Source of the DNA: Rutidosis leptorrhynchoides
Taxonomy: Eukaryota > Streptophyta > Magnoliopsida > Asterales > Asteraceae
NCBI RefSeq assembly: GCF_046630445.1
Contig: NC_092335.1
Span: forward strand, 541,206,501 to 541,270,500
Length of the DNA: 64,000 nt
Direction of reading: 5' to 3'
This document shows positions 1 to 18,857 of the stretch, piece after piece. The notes beneath the pieces were generated by a model, which did no database searches, was not told the origin of the DNA, and was given only the letters and a program-made list of their open reading frames with translations. How positions within the stretch are numbered: position 1 is the stretch's first letter; every line of letters begins with the position of its first letter. A program made the position numbers and the translations under genes.

Positions 1-329
1 GCCGCTTTTTCTAAATCACGAAGTCCAATATTCGGATATATTGAGTCAAAATAATTTCTTAACCCGTTGCGTAAAATAGCATTTGGGTTCCCCGCAATAT
101 ATGCGTCAAAGTAAACACATCGTAACTTATGGGTTTCCCAATGTGATATCCCCCATCTTTCAAACGAAAGTCTCTTATAAACCAAGACATTCTTGGAACG
201 TTCTTCGAATGTCTTACAAACTGATCTCGCCTTAAATAGTTGTGCCGAAGAATTCTGGCCGACTCTAGACAAGATTTCATCAATCATGTCTCCGGGTAGG
301 TCTCTTAAAATATTGGGTTGTCTATCCAT
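1..329 (-). CDS. F-box protein carried by retrotransposon copy B' (N-terminal 109 codons, cut by window edge)
   Basis: The frame opens at the ATG at 329-327 and stays open to the window edge. It matches the first 109 codons of the complete gene at 45756-46439. The visible part holds the F-box (about residues 9-55, with LPGDMIDEILSRV then the Leu/Phe-rich region and VCKTF) and the start of the second domain. Read base by base it differs from the other copy at about seven sites, roughly four silent and three replacing (P/S, I/M, R/H), with no stop or indel. That is too few changes to test for selection. Confidence 0.8.
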   Translation of the reverse strand, partial: MDRQPNILRDLPGDMIDEILSRVGQNSSAQLFKARSVCKTFEERSKNVLVYKRLSFERWGISHWETHKLRCVYFDAYIAGNPNAILRNGLRNYFDSIYPNIGLRDLEKA

Positions 330-467
330 TTTGTGTTTTTAAACTGTAAAATAGACAAGAGTTAGATTCATAAAAAAAAATACTTATTAATACAAGCAAT
401 TTTTACATATATTATAAAGCATAAGAACACTATATTACATATATTACACCACACGAATACAACTATC

Positions 468-1082
468 TTATTCCGACTCGCTCGTTTCTTCTTCTTCGGT
501 TTTGGTTCGTTTTGCCAAGTTTCTAGGGATATATGATGTTCCCTTAATACGAGCCGTCGTTGTCCACATTGGTTTAGAAAAACCTGGTGGTTTAGAGGTT
601 CCCGGGTCATTGTTACAACTTAAGGACTTCGGGCGTTGACGATACATATAAAGTTCATCGGGGTTGGAATTAGATTTCTCTATTTTTATGCCCTTTCCCT
701 TATTATTTTCTTTTGCCTTTTTAAATTCAGTTGGGGTAATTTCTATAACATCATCGGAATTCTCGTCGGAATCCGATTCATCGGAGAATTGGTAATCCTC
801 CCAATATTTTGCTTCCTTGGCGGAAACACCATTGACCATAATTAACCTTGGTCGGTTGGTTGAGGATTTTCTTTTACTTAACCGTTTTATTATTTCCCCC
901 ACCGGTTCTATTTCTTCATCCGGTTCCGATTCTTCTTCCGGTTCCGATTCTTCTTCCGGTTCCGACTCTTCTTCCGGTTCCTCTTCGGGAACTTGTGAAT
1001 CAGTCCACGAATCATTCCAATTTACATTTGACTCTTCATTATTATTAGGTGAGTCAATGGGACTTGTTCTAGAGGTAGACAT
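468..1082 (-). CDS. Acidic ORF1 protein of retrotransposon copy B'
   Basis: 204 residues, intact, nearly identical to the ORF at 45003-45617. It starts about 195 bp downstream of the primer-binding site. An acidic block at about residues 28-62 contains EPEEES-type tandem repeats. A basic patch follows (KRLSKRKSSTNRPR), then an Asp/Glu/Ser tract, and the protein ends in another acidic tail. There is no cysteine cluster, membrane segment or enzyme motif. It does not look like Gag, and gag is encoded separately downstream in the complete copy. Function unknown; the pattern of acidic and basic low-complexity blocks suggests a nucleic-acid- or histone-contacting tail, which is inference only. Confidence 0.7.
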   Translation of the reverse strand: MSTSRTSPIDSPNNNEESNVNWNDSWTDSQVPEEEPEEESEPEEESEPEEESEPDEEIEPVGEIIKRLSKRKSSTNRPRLIMVNGVSAKEAKYWEDYQFSDESDSDENSDDVIEITPTEFKKAKENNKGKGIKIEKSNSNPDELYMYRQRPKSLSCNNDPGTSKPPGFSKPMWTTTARIKGTSYIPRNLAKRTKTEEEETSESE

Positions 1083-1277
1083 CTATCACATAATATCAAA
1101 CGCGTTAAGAGATTAATATATCACATAATATTCACATGTTAAAAATATATAGTTTCCAACAAAATTTGTTAAGCAATCATTTTTCAAGTAAACACAGTCG
1201 AAGTCCAGACTCACTAATGCATCCTAACAAACTCGATAAGACACACTAATGCAAAATTCTGGTTCTCTAAGACCAAC

Positions 1278-1289
1278 GCTCGGATACCA
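1278..1289 (-). promoter_or_regulatory. Primer-binding site of B' (initiator tRNA-Met type, one mismatch)
   Basis: On the minus strand this reads TGGTATCCGAGC, two bases inside the LTR end. The copy at 44796-44807 has TGGTATCAGAGC, the usual complement of the plant initiator tRNA-Met 3' end. So this copy carries one substitution that would weaken priming. Confidence 0.8.
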
Positions 1290-1291
1290 AC

Positions 1292-4200
1292 TGAAATGTC
1301 CCGTTCTTATTGATTAAAAACGTTCCATATTAATTGATTTCGTTGAGAGGTTTTGACCTCTATATGAGGCGTTTTTCAAAGACTGCATTCATTTTTAAAA
1401 CAAACCATAACCTTTATTTCATAAATAAAGGTTTAAAAAGCTTTACGTAGATTATCAAATAATGATAATCTAAAATATCCTGTTTACACACGACCATTAC
1501 ATAATGGTTTACAATACAAATATGTTACATCGAAATCAGTTTCTTGAATGCAGCTTTTACACAATTTCATACAAACATGGACTCCAAATCTTGTCCTTAT
1601 TTTAGTATGCAACAGCGGAAGCTCTTAATATTCACCTGAGAATAAACATGCTTTAAACGTCAACAAAAATGTTGGTGAGTTATAGGTTTAACCTATATAT
1701 ATCAAATCGTAACAATAGACCACAAGATTTCATATTTCAATACACATCCCATACATAGAGATAAAAATCATTCATATGGTGAACACCTGGTAACCGACAT
1801 TAACAAGATGCATATATAAGAATATCCCCATCATTCCGGGACACCCTTCGGATATGATATAAATTTCGAAGTACTAAAGCATCCGGTACTTTGGATGGGG
1901 TTTGTTAGGCCCAATAGATCTATCTTTAGGATTCGCGTCAATTAGGGTGTCTGTTCCCTAATTCTTAGATTACCAGACTTAATAAAAAGGGACATATTCG
2001 ATTTCGATAATTCAACCATAGAATGTAGTTTCACGTACTTGTGTCTATTTTGTAAATCATTTATAAAACCTGCATGTATTCTCATCCCAAAAATATTACA
2101 TTTTAAAAGTGGGACTATAACTCACTTTCACAGATTTTTACTTCGTCGGGAAGTAAGACTTGGCCACTGGTTGATTCACGAACCTATAACAATATATACA
2201 TATATATCAAAGTATGTTCAAAATATATTTACAACACTTTTAATATATTTTGATGTTTTAAGTTTATTAAGTCAGCTGTCCTCGTTAGTAACCTACAACT
2301 AGTTGTCCACAGTTAGATGTACAGAAATAAATCGATAAATATTATCCTGAATCAATCCACGACCCAGTGTATACGTATCTCAGTATTGATCACAACTCAA
2401 ACTATATATATTTTGGAATCAACCTCAACCCTGTATAGCTAACTCCAACATTCACATATAGAGTGTCTATGGTTGTTCCGAAATATATATAGATGTGTCG
2501 ACATGATAGGTCGAAACATTGTATATGTGTCTATGGTATCTCAAGATTACATAATATACAATACAAGTTGATTAAGTTATGGTTGGAATAGATTTGTTAC
2601 CAATTTTCACGTAGCTAAAATGAGAAAAATTATCCAATCTTGTTTTACCCATAACTTCTTCATTTTAAATCCGTTTTGAGTGAATCAAATTGATATGGTT
2701 TCATATTGAACTCTATTTTATGAATATAAACAGAAAAGTATAGGTTTATAGTCGGAAAAATAAGTTACAAGTCGTTTTTGTAAAGGTAGTCATTTCAGTC
2801 GAAAGAACGACGTCTAGATGACCATTTTAGAAAACATACTTCCACTTTGAGTTTAATCATAATTTTTGGATATAGTTTCATGTTCATAATAAAAATCATT
2901 TTCTCAGAATAACAACTTTAAAATCAAAGTTTATCATAGTTTTTAATTAACTAACCCAAAACAGCCCGCGGTGTTACTACGACGGCGTAAATCCGGTTTT
3001 ACGGTGTTTTTCGTGTTTCCAGGTTTTAAATCATTAAGTTAGCATATCATATAGATATAGAACATGTGTTTAGTTGATTTTAAAAGTCAAGTTAGAAGGA
3101 TTAACTTTTGTTTGCGAACAAGTTTAGAATTAACTAAACTATGTTCTAGTGATTACAAGTTTAAACCTTCGAATAAGATAGCTTTATATGTATGAATCGA
3201 ATGATGTTATGAACATCATTACTACCTTAAGTTCCTTGGATAAACCTACTGGAAAAGAGAAAAATGGATCTAGCTTCAATGGATCCTTGGATGGCTCGAA
3301 GTTCTTGAAGCAGAATCATGACACGAAAACAAGTTCAAGTAAGATCATCACTTGAAATAAGATTGTTATAGTTATAGAAATTGAACCAAAGTTTGAATAT
3401 GATTATTACCTTGTATTAGAATGATAACCTACTGTAATAAACAAAGATTTCTTGAGGTTGGATGATCACCTTACAAGATTGGAAGTGAGCTAGCAAACTT
3501 GAAAGTATTCTTGATTTTATGAAACTAGAACTTTTGGAATTTATGAAGAACACTTAGAACTTGAAGATAGAACTTGAGAGAGATCAATTAGATGAATAAA
3601 ATTGAAGAATGAAAGTGTTTGTAGGTGTTTTTGGTCGTTGGTGTATGGATTAGATATAAAGGATATGTAATTTTGTTTTCATGTAAATAAGTCATGAATG
3701 ATTACTCATATTTTTGTAATTTTATGAGATATTTCATGCTAGTTGCCAAATGATGGTTCCCACATGTGTTAGGTGACTCACATGGGCTGCTAAGAGCTGA
3801 TCATTGGAGTGTATATACCAATAGTACATACATCTAAAAGCTGTGTATTGTACGAGTACGAATACGGGTGCATACGAGTAGAATTGTTGATGAAACTGAA
3901 CGAGGATGTAATTGTAAGCATTTTTGTTAAGTAGAAGTATTTTGATAAGTGTATTGAAGTCTTTCAAAAGTGTATAAATACATATTAAAACATTACATGT
4001 ATATACATTTTAACTGAGTCGTTAAGTCATCGTTAGTCGTTACATGTAAGTGTTGTTTTGAAACCTTTATGTTAACGATCTTGTTAAATGTTGTTAACCC
4101 AATGTTTATAATATCAAATGAGATTTTAAATTATTATATTATCATGATATTATCATGTATGAATATCTCTTAATATGATATATATACATTAAATGTCTTT

Positions 4201-4542
4201 ACAACGATAATCGTTACATATATGTCTCGTTTAAAAATCATTAAGTTGGTAGTCTTGTTTTTACATATGTAGTTCATTGTTAATATACTTAATGATATGT
4301 TTACTTATCATAGTATCATGTTAACTATATATATATATCCATTATATGTCATCATATAGTTTTTACAAGTTTTAACGTTCGTGAATCACCGGTCAACTTG
4401 GGTGGTCAATTGTCTATATGAAACATATTTCAATTAATCAAGTCTTAACAAGTTTGATTGCTTAACATGTTGGAAACATTTAATCATGTAAATATCAATC
4501 TCAATTAATATATATAAACATGGAAAAGTTCGGGTCACTACA
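1292..4542 (-). repeat. 5' LTR of B' (3,251 bp)
   Basis: On the minus strand it begins TGTAGTGACCCG and ends GGGACATTTCA, the same ends as the LTRs at 41541-44793 and 51376-54628. Only short spurious ORFs lie inside. The LTR carries the U5 hairpin (GAGGT/ACCTC) near its primer-binding-site end, as in the other copies. Confidence 0.92.
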
Positions 4543-6716
4543 TCATCCAACCTAAAGAAATCTTTGTTTCTTACAGTAGGTTATCATTCTAATACAAGGT
4601 AATAATCATATTCAAACTTTGGTTCAATTTCTATAACTATAACAATCTTATTTCAAGTGATGATCTTACTTGAACTTGTTTTCGTGTCATGATTCTGCTT
4701 CAAGAACTTCGAGCCATCCAAGGATCCATTGAAGCTAGATCCATTTTTTTATTTTCCAGTAGGTTTATCCAAGGAACTTAAGGTAGTAATGATGTTCATA
4801 ACATCATTCGATTCATACATATAAAGCTATCTTATTCGAAGGTTTAAACTTGTAATCACTAGAACATAGTTTAGTTAATTCTAAACTTGTTCGCAAACAA
4901 AAGTTAATCCTTCTAACTTGACTTTTAAAATCAACTAAACACATGTTCTATATCTATATGATATGCTAACTTAATGATTTAAAACCTGGAAACACGAAAA
5001 ACACCGTAAAACCGGATTTACGCCGTCGTAGTAACACCGCGGGCTGTTTTGGGTTAGTTAATTAAAAACTATGATAACCTTTGATTTAAAAGTTGTTATT
5101 CTGAGAAAATGATTTTTATTATGAACATGAAACTATATCCAAAAATTATGGTTAAACTCAAAGTGGAAGTATGTTTTCTAAAATGGTCATCTAGACGTCG
5201 TTCTTTCGACTGAAATGACTACCTTTACAAAAACGACTTGTAACTTATTTTTCCGACTATAAACCTATACTTTTTATGTTTAGATTCATAAAATAGAATT
5301 CAATATGAAACCATAGCAATTTGATTCACTCAAAACGGATTTAAAATGAAGAAGTTATGGGTAAAATAAGATTGGATAATTTTTCTCATTTTAGCTACGT
5401 GAAAATTGGTAACAAATCTATTCCAACCATAACTTAATCAACTTGTATTGTATATTATGTAATTTTGAGATACCATAGACATGTATACAATGTTTCGACC
5501 TATCATGTCGACACATCTATATATATTTCGGAACAACCATAGACACTCTATATGTGAATGTTGGAGTTAGCTATACAGGGTTGAGGTTGATTCCAAAATA
5601 TATATAGTTTGAGTTGTGATCAATACTGAGATACGTATACACTGGGTCGTGGATTGATTCAAGATAATATTTATCGATTTATTTCTGTACATCTAACTGT
5701 GGACAACTAGTTGTAGGTTACTAACGAGGACAGCTGACTTAATAAACTTATAACATCAAAATATATTAAAAGTGTTGTAAATATATTTTGAACATACTTT
5801 GATATATATGTATATATTGTTATAGGTTCGTGAATCAACCAGTGGCCAAGTCTTACTTCCCGACGAAGTAAAAATCTGTGAAAGTGAGTTATAGTCCCAC
5901 TTTTAAAATCTAATATTTTTGGGATGAGAATACATGCAGGTTTTATAAATGATTTACAAAATAGACACAAGTATGTGAAACTACATTCTATGGTTGAATT
6001 ATCGAAATCGAATATGCCCCTTTTTATTAAGTCTGGTAATCTAAGAATTAGGGAACAGACACTCTAATTGACGCGAATCCTAAAGATAGATCTATCGGGC
6101 CCAACAAGCCCCATCCAAAGTACCGGATGCTTTAGTACTTCGAAATTTATATCATATCCGAAGGGTGTCCCGGAATGATGGGGATATTCTTATATATGCA
6201 TCTTGTTAATGTCGGTTACCAGGTGTTCACCATATGAATGATTTTTATCTCTATGTATGGGATGTGTATTGAAATATGAAATCTTGTGGTCTATTATTAT
6301 GATTTGATATATATAGGTTAAACCTATAACTCACCAACATTTTTGTTGACGTTTTAAGCATGTTTATTCTCAGGTGATTATTAAGAGCTTCCGCTGTCGC
6401 ATACTTAAATAAGGATGAGATTTGGAGTCCATGCTTGTATGATATTGTGTAAAAACTGCATTCAAGAAACTTATTTTGTTGTAACATATTTGTATTGTAA
6501 ACCATTATGTAATGGTCGTGTGTAAACAGGATATTTTAGATTATCATTATTTGATAATCTACGTAAAGCTTTTTAAACCTTTATTGATGAAATAAAGGTT
6601 ATGGTTTGTTTTAAAATGAATGCAGTCTTTGAAAAACGTCTCATATAGAGGTCAAAACCTCGCAACGAAATCAATTAATATGGAACGTTTTTAATCAATA
6701 AGAACGGGACATTTCA
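4543..6716 (+). repeat. B-family LTR I, 3' two thirds (interrupted by B')
   Basis: Plus-strand LTR aligned with the LTR of element B from its position about 42614 to its end GGGACATTTCA at 6716. Its 5' third lies left of B' and outside the window, so solo LTR versus full element cannot be told. It is followed at once by TTATG, and that falls inside an integrase codon run (L-Y-G-R-R) of another element, so TTATG at 6717-6721 is the right copy of the target duplication. Confidence 0.88.
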
Positions 6717-6717
6717 T

Positions 6718-7361
6718 TATGGGCGGAGGTGCCGAACTCCGATTTGTTGGGATGAAGTTGGTCAAAAAGAAATCGTGAGTACCGATTTGGTCTTAGAAAC
6801 GAATAGCAGGATTGATATGATTCAGGATCATTTGAAAAAGGCGCAAGATAGACAAAAGTCGTATGCCGACAAGCGTAGACGAATGATCGAATTTCAAGAA
6901 GGTGACATGGTGATGCTTAAGGTTTCGCCATGGAAAGGTATTGTTCGGTTTCGAAAACGGGGGAAGTTAGCTCCTCGGTTTATTGGTCCTTTTAAAATTT
7001 TAGCTCTCGTTGGTGAAGTCACGTATCGTTTGGAATTACCCGAAGAGCTTGCGGGGATCCATAATACATTTCATGTTTCCCATCTCCGTAAGTGTCTTGC
7101 GGATGATTCAACGTGAGTACCATTAGACGAGATCGAACTAAACAATAAGTTAGAGTATATTGAGGAGCCGATTCCTATACTTGATGAAAAAGTCAAAAGG
7201 TTGAGAAATAAAGAAGTGAAAACTTTTAAAGTCCAATGGCATCGTAGTAAAGGTTCCGAGTTTACATGGGAACCCGAAGAGTTCGTGTTGGTTTATCTTC
7301 CCTCTTGTCATGCGGCTTGGATCGCGAGGACGCGCTCCGATTCAAGTGGGGGAGAGTTGTA
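6718..7361 (+). pseudogene. Pol C-terminus of chromovirus C (integrase tail and chromodomain), broken
   Basis: The frame begins inside the integrase with YGRRCRTPICW (just downstream of the catalytic core in this family). It continues through the GPY-type module (RKRGKLAPRFIGPFKI) and the conserved HNTFHVSHLRKCL. A TGA stop at 7114-7116 interrupts it where the family usually continues through the V-P-L-D segment. The same frame then runs on through a chromodomain-like stretch (EKVKRLRNKEVK, then FKVQW and EFTWEPEE) to a TAA at 7359-7361, two bases into the LTR. A premature stop plus loss of the 5' part makes it a pseudogene. Confidence 0.8.
7345..7357 (+). promoter_or_regulatory. Polypurine tract of chromovirus C
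   Basis: AGTGGGGGAGAGT, immediately before the LTR start TGTAAGACCC. This is the expected plus-strand primer position. Confidence 0.75.
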
Positions 7362-7462
7362 AGACCCAAATATTTCATCGTACATATGTGTAAATAGGAT
7401 GCTTGAGTTGTGGGGTTCGTTGTATACTTTTAAATTGTTGCAGAATCTGGTCTTGGCATTTT

Positions 7463-7493
7463 GCGCGCCGCGCAGCCCTTTGGCGCGCCGCGC
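7463..7493 (+). promoter_or_regulatory. Paired CpG-rich boxes in C LTR, pair 1
   Basis: GCGCGCCGCGC at 7463-7473 and GGCGCGCCGCGC at 7482-7493, in an otherwise AT-rich LTR, about 105 bp from the LTR start. Each box is rich in CpG and overlaps GGCGCGCC. Similar pairs lie at 9299-9329 and, on the other strand, in the LTR of element D. Function unknown. Confidence 0.5.
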
Positions 7494-8383
7494 AACTGGG
7501 CTGTGACAGCTCATCTTTATTTTAAATTAGATATTTTGAGGGCAAATTGGTAAAATCACATGGGGTCCGACTTTAAGGCTCTAGACCAGTTGGTAGAGCC
7601 TCATTTACTCCACTTTCATCTACTTCAACCTCATCCATTTAATTTCTAGAGAGAGAGAGTTTCATAGAGTGAGAGAGCTCAAAATAAGGAAGAAGAAGGT
7701 GGAATCGGGTCTAAGTGCAAGCATTAAAGTTGTTCATCTATCCTCTAGCTACGTTTTGGTTGTAGTGGTATGCTCTAATCTTGTTTTCCTTATTTAATTT
7801 TGTTAAGAGTTAGGGTTTGGGTTAATGATGAACTAAAAACCCATTTGTTAGTGATTTGGGGGTTTTGGGTAAGATTGAGTCATGAAAACTCAATGGTAAC
7901 TAACCTAGGGTTTCAAATTGGTAATTGATGTTTATGAGTCCTAATTGGTTAGTTAATTACTAACACACCTAGCTAATTGGTAAATGGGTGTTAGTTGGGT
8001 TTGTGGATGACCCGAAATGGGTGTGTTGACTTTAAATGAGTCAAAGGGGTTAATGATTGACCTAATTGGGGATTATGGGTATGAATTACCCTAATTGTGT
8101 TATAGTTAGTATTGATAGGCCTTAATCACTAGCTTTTAAGTGATTAACGATGGTCTTGACCCTTAAGGGGCGGTTTTGGTGAAAATGGGGCATTTAATGC
8201 ATTTAAGTCATTAAATGCACTTGAGTGAAGTGTTGGTATTTAGCCCAACAAGTTTATTTGTTGATTGAGTACTTATTGTATTAGGTACTCGGCTTTGAAG
8301 CATTCGGATGTATAAAATCATCACCAAGTCGTTAAGGTGAGTGGAATAATTATATATGTATGTATATGATTTATTTACTTGTG

Positions 8384-8656
8384 GGGTATGGGTTAAAGTT
8401 CGATGTTGACGATACCATATCCTAGAGTAATTTGTTGGTTCGTTTTGATGAGGGTTTAAGTTCGATGTTGACGATACCTCATGTATGAATTTAAAGTTCG
8501 ATGTTGACGAAGCCATACCGCTATTGTAGTGAAATTCGATGAGGGTTTAAGTTTGATGTTGACGATACCTCATATGTGGGTTTAAGTTCGATGTTGACGA
8601 TACCACATTTATAAGGACGAATGTGAATTAAGTTCGATGTTGACGATGCCATTCGT
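8384..8656 (+). repeat. Tandem array of six stem-loops with constant loop and varying stems
   Basis: A 17-22 base core close to AAGTTCGATGTTGACGA occurs six times. Each copy is flanked by short arms complementary to each other but different from unit to unit: GGGTATGG/CCATATCC (8384-8391, 8415-8422; one G.U), ATGAGG/CCTCAT (8448-8453, 8477-8482), GTATG/CATAC (8483-8487, 8514-8518), ATGAGG/CCTCAT (8539-8544, 8568-8573), ATGTGG/CCACAT (8574-8579, 8603-8608) and ACGAATG/CATTCGT (8617-8623, 8650-8656). Units 2 and 3, and 4 and 5, abut directly. Constant loop with paired, changing arms is what a conserved hairpin looks like. Confidence 0.8.
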
Positions 8657-9298
8657 TGGGCTAGCCTTAGAATTTGAATACTAATGGATGTTGTGAACAT
8701 CAATGCGTATGTATTGTGTTGTAACATATTGTATTGTTTGCGTTATATGATATTGTACACTAGCTTATGTTATCGAGGATTTTAGCGTTATACATTATAA
8801 AGGTATGCTAATTATGTTGCGTATGTATGCGGTTTGTTGTAAGTGTTTGCAAGTAGGTAAGTTATATATGTATATGTATAATTATTGCATTCACTAAGCC
8901 TTGCTTACCCTCTCGTTGTTTACCTTTTTATAGGCTCGGGTGTTGACAAGGGTAAGGGCGTGCGATTGGATTAAAGATCCCGCTTGTTTGATAGGGGACG
9001 CTTTTGGGATGTGTTAGCTTTTGGAGTTAACCGAGACTTGGGTAGTTTAACCCCAAACACCATGCTCGTAGTGTCGTTTGGTACTTAAACTTTTTGTGGT
9101 CGAAACTCACGTTATGTATTAAACTCGAAATTCGGGTCAATGTGGGCCCCGCCCTGTAAAACTTATTTTATGTTTGAATCGTGTTAGTTTTACATATTTG
9201 AATATGTTGTTAAAAGCGTTTTGTCTAATTATGTCGGGAAGTGGCCAATCTTTTTCGCGTTTTAAACTTTTGGACAACGGGCTGTCCAGACCCCTTTT

Positions 9299-9329
9299 GC
9301 GCGCCGCGCAAGGGTCTGGCGCGCCGCGC
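9299..9329 (+). promoter_or_regulatory. Paired CpG-rich boxes in C LTR, pair 2
   Basis: GCGCGCCGCGC at 9299-9309 and GGCGCGCCGCGC at 9318-9329. The first box is enclosed by a near-perfect inverted repeat (CCAGACCCC..., matched by AAGGGTCTGG after the box). Confidence 0.5.
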
Positions 9330-9579
9330 ACCAGGCTGCACAAGGAATTTTTTTTTTTATTTTGATATTTTTCGCGAGTTCGATTGTGGTTTGGTTTGGA
9401 TTGTTACAATTCATTTGAATATTCCTCTATACTCCGTATTTAAAAACTTTATCTTAGTAGTATTAACTCGCATTACTAGCTAAGAGTTATTTAGTTTTAA
9501 TATTTTAGAAATCCCATCACCATAAAATGACTCATTATTTATTGTATCATTTTTAATCGTAGTTTATTAATTAAATTGT

Positions 9580-9891
9580 TTTTTTTAATAGCGATTGAGA
9601 TCACCCGAGGGGACTAAATCACCCGTTGCGATCATCTCCCGTTTCGACTATGCCGATGCAGCGATAATAACCCCGCCCCATCGCTGCCCGGGAGGAAACC
9701 TTGAAACCGATCCAAGGGCACGACCAAGTAAAATCCCCTCCCCTTTACCCCCCCAAACGATATGGAAAAGGTGCCATGGGTGGATACTTCATGGCAGAGA
9801 TGAAATTGTGTTTTTAATATGTAGCCAACGGGGAACTCCTGACCTCCCATAAAGGAGGCAAGCCACCAACCGCTGGACCACATCACAACTT
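9580..9891 (-). mobile_element. tRNA-derived SINE
   Basis: On the minus strand the 5' end (about 9891) has a tRNA-like head with an A-box-like TGGTCCAGCGG, then a GGAGGTCAGGAGTTCCCC stretch in the place of the B box. A GC-richer body follows, ending near 9580 in an A-run. Size (about 310 bp), head and tail fit a plant SINE. I could not define a target duplication. The open frames over it on both strands are accidental. Confidence 0.65.
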
Positions 9892-11120
9892 ATAGTTCGT
9901 AATCAAAAATTAATGTGGAAATGAACTATATGCTTTAATAAGATTTAAAACGCCCGTTTTATTTGTTTGCAAAAATTAAATAGGGCATTATGTGGCGAGA
10001 CTATGTGTTTATCTGTGGTCCGGTAACACCGCTAGTTACGGAAAATATTTTACAAGCGGTTATTAAATTTATTTACATGATACCACTAAATATAATTGTA
10101 GAACCCCATATATTTGTTTAAGTTTAAAATTTTATGGTATGAGCCACTAAAAAATACTTAAAAATTAGCCCACTTATTATTTTAGAATATGAGTCACTAA
10201 TAAATGCGGAGTATATAAATATAAATATATATATATAAAGAAAAAGTGAACCATTCTTATTTTTTTGGTAAAATTGAAGCAACAATTTTATAGTCATTTG
10301 TATATATAGTATAATTCACACGCTATTTTTATTCTAGTTTTGCAACTCTCAATTTCCATCCGTAACTTATTTTTTTGAAATGTGCTGTTTGTATAATTTT
10401 TAGTTAGTTTTTTTTTAATTTAGTTAAAAACTTGGCAAAATTATTGATTTGTATAATATAATTATTGTTTGATATTTTGATTGTGACACTTAGATTGTAA
10501 TACGACAGCTACATGTTACGGTAATTCAAAAATTTGGGTGATCTAGAAATTTCGTTAGTGCTTCGATAACTACAAATATAGAGGAAGAACAACCACATAT
10601 TTAAGTTGAAGAAGATGATGAACATGAACATCGAGGCCCTTTCAAAAAGTATGCAATTGTGGTGAATTTTATAGTATAAAATCGCGTGACTCACATAGTG
10701 ACTTGCTCCTGATTTCCTTACCGCCGCTCTTGATTTCTTTTTGTCAACCAAGAAATTCGACCTAAACCAATCTTACGTAACTCGACCCAAATTTATTACT
10801 TAACCGGGTAACTATAATTACAGCCCGTATATCCCCTATCCATTAAAAAGCGGGAAAGAAAAAAATCCCCATGATAAACAGGCGGGAGTTTCCCCCGCTC
10901 CAAATTAACCAAAATACTTGACACATATATATACACACATCTATATCTATTTATTTTTATTTTTATTTTTATTTTTATGCCCCCCAAATCCCATTTTCTC
11001 GCGCTATTCCATTCTTGTAACTCGTCCGCTAGGTATTCAGCCCCTTTTCATCTATTCGCCTCACTCACACAACATATTTGAAATACTGAATTTAAAACCC
11101 TAAGCAATCGATCGATTTCA
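9892..11120. other. Intergenic region upstream of the ISWI gene
   Basis: AT-rich sequence with no gene or repeat family that I recognise. It ends in the 5' flank and leader of the ISWI gene. A (TTTTA)n tract lies at 10950-10978, and the bases just before the ATG at 11121 are ATCGATCGATTTCA. The transcription start is not visible. Confidence 0.5.

Positions 11121-18857
<7,737 letters not shown>

Larger units (their letters stand above)
1..4542 (-). mobile_element. Ty3/gypsy chromovirus copy B' (5' LTR and 5' internal part; rest lies left of the window)
   Basis: This is a second copy of the element seen complete at 41541-54628, on the opposite strand. It shows, in minus-strand order, a complete 5' LTR (4542 to 1292), a primer-binding site, the acidic ORF1 and the start of the F-box ORF. 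The gag-pol part lies beyond base 1. It inserted into an LTR of its own family: TCATC at 4543-4547 directly follows the LTR, and the uninterrupted LTRs read GA-TCATC-CAACC at the matching place (near 42614). The left copy of the duplication is outside the window. Confidence 0.9.
6717..9408 (+). mobile_element. Chromovirus C, 3' end (pol tail, polypurine tract, 3' LTR)
   Basis: Plus-strand Ty3/gypsy remnant whose upstream part is cut off by LTR I. It keeps the integrase C-terminus and chromodomain, a polypurine tract and what I take to be the 3' LTR. Its purine tract (AGTGGGGGAGAGT) and LTR start (TGTAAGACCC) differ from those of B, A, F and D, so it is another chromovirus family. Confidence 0.75.
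7358..9408 (+). repeat. 3' LTR of chromovirus C (about 2,051 bp, right edge inferred)
   Basis: The left edge follows the polypurine tract and begins TGTAAGACCC. The right edge is placed at GTTACA 9408 because that gives a TG...CA pair. No second LTR copy is in the window, so this edge is uncertain. Inside lie two pairs of CpG-rich boxes and the array of six stem-loops described separately. The track's short ORFs in this LTR have no recognisable content. Confidence 0.55.

Noticed and set aside
817..1116. Ser/Gly-rich and Leu/Pro-rich ORFs opposite the acidic ORF
   Set aside because: Antisense shadows of the EPEEES repeats; the same shadows appear at 44969-45268.
5707..5970. 87-residue ORF in B-family LTRs (also 2039-2302, 43830-44045, 53665-53880)
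   Set aside because: The frame and length differ between copies, which is not expected for a coding gene.
8384..8656. CRISPR-like array
   Set aside because: Regular repeats with variable short segments, but the variable parts are complementary arms only 5-8 bp long, in a plant retrotransposon LTR; no cas genes.
9595..9886. Overlapping ORFs on both strands
   Set aside because: They lie in the SINE, whose higher GC content keeps frames open by chance.
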